Source: Aliisedimentitalea scapharcae
Lineage (GTDB): Bacteria; Pseudomonadota; Alphaproteobacteria; Rhodobacterales; Rhodobacteraceae
Reading direction: 5' to 3'
DNA: 64,000 bases
Assembly (NCBI RefSeq): GCF_045277565.1
Contig: NZ_CP123585.1
Coordinates: 186,001 to 250,000, forward strand
The notes under the pieces were generated by a model. It had not been told where the DNA came from and made no database searches. It saw nothing but the letters and a program-made list of their open reading frames with translations. Numbering within the stretch: position 1 is the stretch's first letter; every line of letters begins with the position of its first letter. Of this stretch, positions 59,920 through 64,000 are shown piece after piece. The translations under genes were made by a program, and so were the position numbers.

Positions 59920-61680
59920 TCAGAACAGGAAATAACGTTGCGCCATTGGCAAAACCTCGGCGGGTTGACAGGTGAGAAGCTCGCCATCGGCGCGCACTTC
60001 GTAGGTTTCGGGATGGACTTCAATCTCGGGGGTCGTGTTGTTCAACACCAAATCGGACTTACCGATGTTGCGTGTGTTCTTCACAGCTAACGTGTCCTTG
60101 GCGAGGCCCAACTTTGCACCGATCCCGACGTCCTTCGCAGCCGCGCTGACGAACGTGACGGCTGAGTTTTCGACCGAGCGACCATAGGCCCCGAACATTG
60201 GGCGGCTGTAGACAGGTTGCGGCGTCGGGATCGAGGCGTTGGGATCGCCCATCTGTGCCATGACGATGGTGCCGCCTAGCAGAACCATCTCAGGCTTCAC
60301 GCCAAAAAAGGCCGGGTCCCATAACACCAGATCGGCGCGTTTACCTTCTTCGATCGAACCGATCTCGTGGGCAATCCCGTGCGCAATCGCAGGGTTGATG
60401 GTGTATTTGGCGATATAGCGGCGCACACGGAAGTTGTCGTTGTCGCCGGTTTCCTCAGGCAAGCTGCCTCGCTGTTTCTTCATCTTGTCAGCGGTTTGCC
60501 AGGTGCGGATCAGCACCTCGCCCACGCGCCCCATGGCCTGACTGTCTGACGCGATAATCGAAAACGCACCCATGTCATGCAGGATGTCCTCGGCGGCGAT
60601 GGTCTCACGGCGTATACGGCTTTCGGCAAAAGCCACGTCTTCGGGGATCGACTTGTCGAGATGGTGGCAGACCATCAGCATGTCGAGATGTTCCTCCAGC
60701 GTGTTCACTGTGAAAGGGCGGGTGGGATTGGTAGAGGACGGCAATACATGCTCTTCGCCGCAAATCTTGATGATGTCCGGGGCATGGCCGCCCCCCGCGC
60801 CCTCGGTATGAAAGGCGTGGATCGTGCGCCCCTTAATTGCGGCCACTGTATTCTCGACAAAGCCGGATTCGTTCAGCGTGTCGGTGTGGATCATCACCTG
60901 AACGTCCAAATCATCAGCGACCGATAGACAACAGTCGATGGCGGCAGGCGTCGTGCCCCAGTCCTCGTGCAGCTTCAGAGCGCAGGCACCGCCAAGCACC
61001 TGTTCTTCAAGGGCTGCTGGCAGCGATGCGTTGCCTTTACCTGCAAAGGCAAGGTTCATCGGAAAGGCATCCGCCGCCTGCATCATGCGCCCGATATGCC
61101 ACGGGCCGGGAGTGCAGGTGGTGGCCAGCGTGCCATGGGCCGGGCCAGTGCCGCCACCCAGCATGGTGGTCAGGCCGGAATGCAGCGCGTCCTCGATCTG
61201 CTGCGGGCAGATGAAATGGATATGACTGTCAAAGCCGCCCGCCGTCAGAATACGCCCTTCGCCCGCGATAACCTCGGTTCCGGGGCCCACAATGACATCG
61301 ACGCCCGGTTGGGTGTCAGGATTTCCGGCTTTGCCAATCTTGTGGATGCGCCCGTCTTTCAGGCCAACATCAGCCTTATAGATGCCAGCGTGATCGACGA
61401 TCAGCGCGTTGGTAATGACGGTGTCCACCGCGCCTTGGGCGCGCGTGACCTGGGATTGCCCCATTCCGTCGCGGATGACTTTGCCACCGCCAAACTTCAC
61501 CTCTTCTCCATAGACATCGTCCCGCAGCCCTGTGGCGCTGAACTGTGTCGCTGTGGCCCGTTCCATAATCAGGTCTTTCTCGACCTCGATAATCAGATCG
61601 GTATCCGCAAGTCGCACCCTGTCGCCGACAGTTGGGCCGAACATGGCAGCATAGTCACTCCGACTTATCTTGCCCGGCAT
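59920..61680 (-). CDS. ureC: urease alpha subunit UreC
   Basis: 586 residues against about 567-570 in most bacteria. Catalytic features are present: FDSHIHFICPQQ (nickel His pair), GACALKLHEDWG with the carbamylated Lys, HTDTLNESGFVE, HTEGAGGGHAPDI, and the flap MVCHHLDKSIPEDVAFAESRIR. The extra length is a 17-residue insertion near residue 37: DL-TT-YGEEVKFGGG of other ureases reads DLIMERATATQFSATG, LRDDVYGEEVKFGGG. It hydrolyses urea to ammonia and carbamate in the cytoplasm. It overlaps ureB by 26 bases. Confidence 0.97.
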   Translation of the reverse strand: MPGKISRSDYAAMFGPTVGDRVRLADTDLIIEVEKDLIMERATATQFSATGLRDDVYGEEVKFGGGKVIRDGMGQSQVTRAQGAVDTVITNALIVDHAGIYKADVGLKDGRIHKIGKAGNPDTQPGVDVIVGPGTEVIAGEGRILTAGGFDSHIHFICPQQIEDALHSGLTTMLGGGTGPAHGTLATTCTPGPWHIGRMMQAADAFPMNLAFAGKGNASLPAALEEQVLGGACALKLHEDWGTTPAAIDCCLSVADDLDVQVMIHTDTLNESGFVENTVAAIKGRTIHAFHTEGAGGGHAPDIIKICGEEHVLPSSTNPTRPFTVNTLEEHLDMLMVCHHLDKSIPEDVAFAESRIRRETIAAEDILHDMGAFSIIASDSQAMGRVGEVLIRTWQTADKMKKQRGSLPEETGDNDNFRVRRYIAKYTINPAIAHGIAHEIGSIEEGKRADLVLWDPAFFGVKPEMVLLGGTIVMAQMGDPNASIPTPQPVYSRPMFGAYGRSVENSAVTFVSAAAKDVGIGAKLGLAKDTLAVKNTRNIGKSDLVLNNTTPEIEVHPETYEVRADGELLTCQPAEVLPMAQRYFLF

Positions 61681-61987
61681 CTTTCAGCGCTCCCATGATA
61701 TGTTGATTAAAGCCATAGATATGTCGTCGTCCCAGGTAGGGTATCAGCATCACCTCTCGACGCTGTCCCGGCTCGAAGCGGACGGCAGTGCCCGCCGGAA
61801 TGTCCAGCCGCCTGCCCAAGGCTGCATAGCGATCAAATTCCAACGCGGGGTTTGCTTCGGCAAAGTGGTAGTGGCTGCCCACCTGCACTGGGCGGTCGCC
61901 GGTATTGGCCACCAACACCATCAGGGCGCTGCGACCGGCGTTTAGCGTCAGCGACCCCTCGGCAGGAAATGTCTCGCCCGGGATCAT
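61655..61987 (-). CDS. ureB: urease beta subunit UreB
   Basis: 110 residues from ATG 61987, which overlaps the stop of the small gene ahead of it. MIPGETFPAEGSLTLNAGR opens the domain; VANTGDRPVQVGSHYHFAEANPALEF, LDIPAGTAVRFEPGQ and IYGFNQHIMG follow, all standard for the small beta subunit. Its 3' end overlaps ureC by 26 bases. Confidence 0.95.
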   Translation of the reverse strand: MIPGETFPAEGSLTLNAGRSALMVLVANTGDRPVQVGSHYHFAEANPALEFDRYAALGRRLDIPAGTAVRFEPGQRREVMLIPYLGRRHIYGFNQHIMGALKDAGQDKSE

Positions 61988-62151
61988 TTGCGCCGCCGTA
62001 TGTGAACCAATGTCATGGTCCCGCCCACGGTCATTGCAGCGAGGATCACGGCAATCCATGTAACAGCCTCATGAGGATGGATATGCGCGCCGGAATGGGC
62101 CAAGGCAGGGGATGCGGCCAGCGTGCTTAGAATCGGTAAAGCGTGTTTCAT
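61984..62151 (-). CDS. small membrane protein of the urease operon (55 aa)
   Basis: 55 codons from ATG 62151 with AGAGGAAC upstream; stop TGA overlaps the ureB ATG (ATGA). It begins MKHALPILSTLAASPALAHS, a likely signal peptide or first membrane segment, continues with a His-rich stretch GAHIHPHEAV and a second hydrophobic segment WIAVILAAMTVGGTMTLV, and ends HIRRRK. Small His-rich proteins at this spot could serve nickel handling. No family name known to me; the perfect fit between ureA and ureB with SD and coupling makes it a real gene. Confidence 0.75.
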   Translation of the reverse strand: MKHALPILSTLAASPALAHSGAHIHPHEAVTWIAVILAAMTVGGTMTLVHIRRRK

Positions 62152-62165
62152 TGGGTCAAGTTCCT

Positions 62166-62468
62166 CTAGCGAATTGGGTTGTGAACGGTGACGAGTTTGG
62201 TGCCGTCAGGAAAGGTGGCTTCGACCTGCACTTCGGGGATCATCTCGGCGATGCCCTCCATGCAGTGTTCGACCGAGACAACCTGGGCACCCGCCTCCAT
62301 CATATCGGCGACAGAGCGTCCATCGCGTGCACCTTCGACGACGCTGTCGGTGATCAGGGCAATGGCCTCGGGGTGATTGAGTTTCACACCGCGCGCCAGA
62401 CGCTTGCGGGCCACTTCGGCGGCCAGGGCGATCAGGAGTTTGTCTTTTTCTCTCGGGGTCAGGTTCAT
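62166..62468 (-). CDS. ureA: urease gamma subunit UreA
   Basis: 100 residues, exactly the family length. MNLTPREKDKLLIALAAEVARKRLARG, NHPEAIALITDSVVEGARDGRSVADMM, VEHCMEGIAEMIPEVQVEATFPDGTKLVTVHNPI are all canonical. One base from ureD. It is followed after 14 bases by the small membrane-protein gene. Confidence 0.97.
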   Translation of the reverse strand: MNLTPREKDKLLIALAAEVARKRLARGVKLNHPEAIALITDSVVEGARDGRSVADMMEAGAQVVSVEHCMEGIAEMIPEVQVEATFPDGTKLVTVHNPIR

Positions 62469-62469
62469 G

Positions 62470-63243
62470 TCAGATCATCCAGCATCGGGGGAGGTCACTG
62501 CCATTCAGTCTTTGCAGAACTGGCAGCAGGGTTTGTCTGAGGGTAAAATCGTCGACGGCCAGCAAGCGTAACACCAGCACATCGGGCTGGATCATGCTGA
62601 CACCACCGGTTTCAGGAAGAACCTCCCTAAGGGGCCCCAAATGGCGTTCGGCATCCTTCGCGACCAGCACTGTCAGAGCTGTTGCCCCGGCACCGTTGGC
62701 GATGAATGGTTTGGACAGATGGGCATGCAGGTCTCCGGACAAGACCACCGAGTCGAAAAAGAGGGGTGCGCCTTCGCGTCGTATCTCGATACGGTCCCGA
62801 AAACGGATATCAGTCAGCGTTTCGCCCATTGCCGGGCGACCAAAAACCAGAGGCTCGACCATCAGCAGTGAGGCGTCCAATGCCAGGTTGATGTTCAGAC
62901 GGCGATCCAGCGCACTGCCGTTGAACAGGATCGTTTCCTGAGGCAGCCAATTGAGCCGGGCACCGGGTTCGACCCGAATGCGGTTGCGAATCTGGCCGGT
63001 TTGATTGGGTTGCGCCCTATAGGCGCGTTCGCAGGTCTGGGTGGTCAGGGTCAAAGCGGTGTTTGCCGCCACATGACCGGAAAAAGAAAACTGATCACCT
63101 CCAGTGATCCCACCGGCGGTGTTCAAAAGGACGGCGTCCATGGCGCCACCACGGGCCTTTGGAAACAGACATTTGAAGGAGCCAGACTGGCGCAGACCAT
63201 CCAGAACGGTACGGCCTCCGACCCTTTTCGTGCTCACGCGCAA
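62470..63243 (-). CDS. ureD: urease accessory protein UreD, 5' end disrupted by an apparent 1-base indel
   Basis: 257 residues are open from TTG 63243. RVSTKRVGGRTVLDGLRQSGSFKCLFP, LLNTAGGITGGDQFSFSGHVAANTALTLTTQTCERAY and LPQETILFNGSAL are typical UreD. The conserved N-terminal PRAEGNL lies upstream of any ATG, GTG or TTG in this frame. An ATG at 63275 gives MTHSPP and would join this frame if the seven-C run (63258-63264 on the minus strand) had eight. So either the sequence or the strain has a one-base loss in a homopolymer; otherwise initiation is at TTG 63243 or GTG 63237. It scaffolds urease activation with UreF and UreG. Confidence 0.88.
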   Translation of the reverse strand: MRVSTKRVGGRTVLDGLRQSGSFKCLFPKARGGAMDAVLLNTAGGITGGDQFSFSGHVAANTALTLTTQTCERAYRAQPNQTGQIRNRIRVEPGARLNWLPQETILFNGSALDRRLNINLALDASLLMVEPLVFGRPAMGETLTDIRFRDRIEIRREGAPLFFDSVVLSGDLHAHLSKPFIANGAGATALTVLVAKDAERHLGPLREVLPETGGVSMIQPDVLVLRLLAVDDFTLRQTLLPVLQRLNGSDLPRCWMI

Positions 63244-63275
63244 GTTGCCCTCGGCCCGGGGGGGCTGTGCGTCAT

Positions 63276-63692
63276 TCGGGGGCGATATGTCTGCCTGACG
63301 TGTGATCGGGGTATCCTCGGGTCATATAGAACTGTCCTTGGTTGTGACGTCATCTGTGCAAATCACCATCCGAATTGGCAGTTCGAAGGTCTCGACTGGG
63401 GGGCGCTGTCTATTGTTTGTGCGCCTGCGGCAATTGCTGGTTAAAAAATATGCATTCGCCGCGAGCGTTTGGGAAATGTCGTGTCTCAGGTTTGCTAATT
63501 ACGCTGCAATGCAGAATCGATTGGACACCTGCCGGAGACACGTTGTCAAAAAACCGGAGGTGTGTGACGGCCATACGAATTGGACCTCGAAGCGGCCGCC
63601 ACACGAATTGCAACATGACGTTGCGGGGACAGGTAAGAGAAATCGGCATATATGTGCAAGGTCTCTCTCCAGCGCCCTGCCTGGAGGATAAT
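63276..63692. promoter_or_regulatory. divergent ureD-urtA intergenic region (417 bases)
   Basis: Shared regulatory region of the urease operon and the urea transporter. Short frames on both strands have no family signal. Nitrogen control (NtrC, sigma-54) is expected by analogy, but I found no convincing TGGC-N8-TGC promoter. urtA has a good ribosome site (CTGGAGGATAAT) at its right edge. Confidence 0.5.
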
Positions 63693-64000
63693 ATGAACTT
63701 TCTCAAATCCACTCTCGCCGGATCAATCGTCTTTGCCACATTGGCTGGTGCTGCCATGTCTGCCGAAGACACTATCAAAGTTGGCGTCCTGCACTCGTTG
63801 TCGGGCACGATGGCGATCTCTGAGACGACACTGAAAGACACCATGCTGATGCTGATCGACCAGCAGAACGCAAAGGGTGGACTTCTGGGCAAACAGCTGG
63901 AAGCCGTGGTGGTAGACCCAGCATCAGACTGGCCGCTGTTTGCCGAAAAGGCCCGCGAACTGCTGACCGTACATGATGTCGACGTAATCTTCGGAAACTG
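63693..64000 (+). CDS. urtA: urea ABC transporter substrate-binding protein UrtA (5' part)
   Basis: Begins at ATG 63693 behind CTGGAGGATAAT; 102 codons visible before the window ends. A signal peptide spans residues 1-23 (ending AAMSAED). The mature start is IKVGVLHSLSGTMAISETTLKD and continues MLMLIDQQNAKGGLLGKQLEAVVVDPASDW, the hallmark of UrtA/AmiC-type family 5 binding proteins. Divergence from the urease operon supports urea as ligand. The rest of urtBCDE presumably lies beyond the window. Confidence 0.93.
   Translation, partial: MNFLKSTLAGSIVFATLAGAAMSAEDTIKVGVLHSLSGTMAISETTLKDTMLMLIDQQNAKGGLLGKQLEAVVVDPASDWPLFAEKARELLTVHDVDVIFGN

Noticed and set aside
63276..63692. Sigma-54/NtrC promoter for urtA or ureD
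   Set aside because: Expected from known urea regulation, but no convincing TGGC-N8-TGC or NtrC palindrome could be found by eye.

Overview
The window looks like a chromosome or megaplasmid segment of a marine alphaproteobacterium of the Roseobacter group (Rhodobacterales). This rests on the heterotetrameric sarcosine oxidase, the mix of TRAP, tripartite tricarboxylate (TTT) and ABC uptake systems, the urease order D-A-x-B-C-E-F-G divergent from urtA, the many LysR/IclR/MarR regulators, and the GC-rich code with tight ATGA/GTGA gene overlaps. It is inferred from gene content; no 16S or phylogenetic marker is present.

Layout. 0-8 kb is a worn accessory zone: a CbbR-type LysR gene cut by the window edge, a GcvA-type LysR divergent from a sulfatase, a peptide-binding-protein gene cut by an IS6-family element, a HipA-like kinase gene cut by the other end of the same element, tRNA-Cys(GCA), and remnants of a carbamoylase-type hydrolase and an IS3 element. 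7.9-11.4 kb has a LysE-type exporter and an IclR-controlled pair (3-hydroxyisobutyrate-dehydrogenase-like enzyme and SDR). 11.3-25.7 kb is a one-carbon/sarcosine module: LysR, a divergent serine hydroxymethyltransferase paralog, D-serine dehydratase, AraC/GlxA regulator, soxBDAG, a DctPQM TRAP transporter and a second AraC/GlxA regulator. 25.7-30.2 kb has a LysR gene, a deacetylase/AA_synth/PLP-decarboxylase operon and a decayed ABC permease.

31.4-41.8 kb is one long plus-strand catabolic operon: polar amino acid ABC transporter, class III aminotransferase, 3-oxoacid CoA-transferase A/B, M20 deacylase, thiolase, M20D amidohydrolase and alanine-racemase-like enzyme, with a LysR gene divergent. 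Read as a pathway, it could take an N-acylated or D-amino acid through a beta-keto acid to acetyl-CoA.

43.2-58.2 kb is the most unusual part and the best candidate for an undescribed system: a sulfate-ester island. A TTT transporter (tctCBA), a cytoplasmic type I sulfatase and an FMN-dependent alpha-hydroxy-acid dehydrogenase form one minus-strand operon. A MarR gene with a second sulfatase runs divergently, with a 36-bp near-perfect palindrome between the two units. An AbrB-type membrane protein and a formylglycine-generating enzyme (FGE), which would activate these Cys-type sulfatases, follow. A second IS6-family copy truncates a TAXI-type TRAP binding-protein gene that precedes another sulfatase/phosphonate-monoester-hydrolase-like enzyme. 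None of the four sulfatases has a signal peptide, so intact sulfate esters would be imported and hydrolysed inside the cell.

58.2-64 kb is a urease operon with a small membrane-protein gene between ureA and ureB, a 17-residue insertion in UreC, an apparent one-base indel at the ureD start, and a divergent urtA that runs off the end. Starts were chosen by eye from reading frame, overlap and Shine-Dalgarno sequence; no database search was possible.
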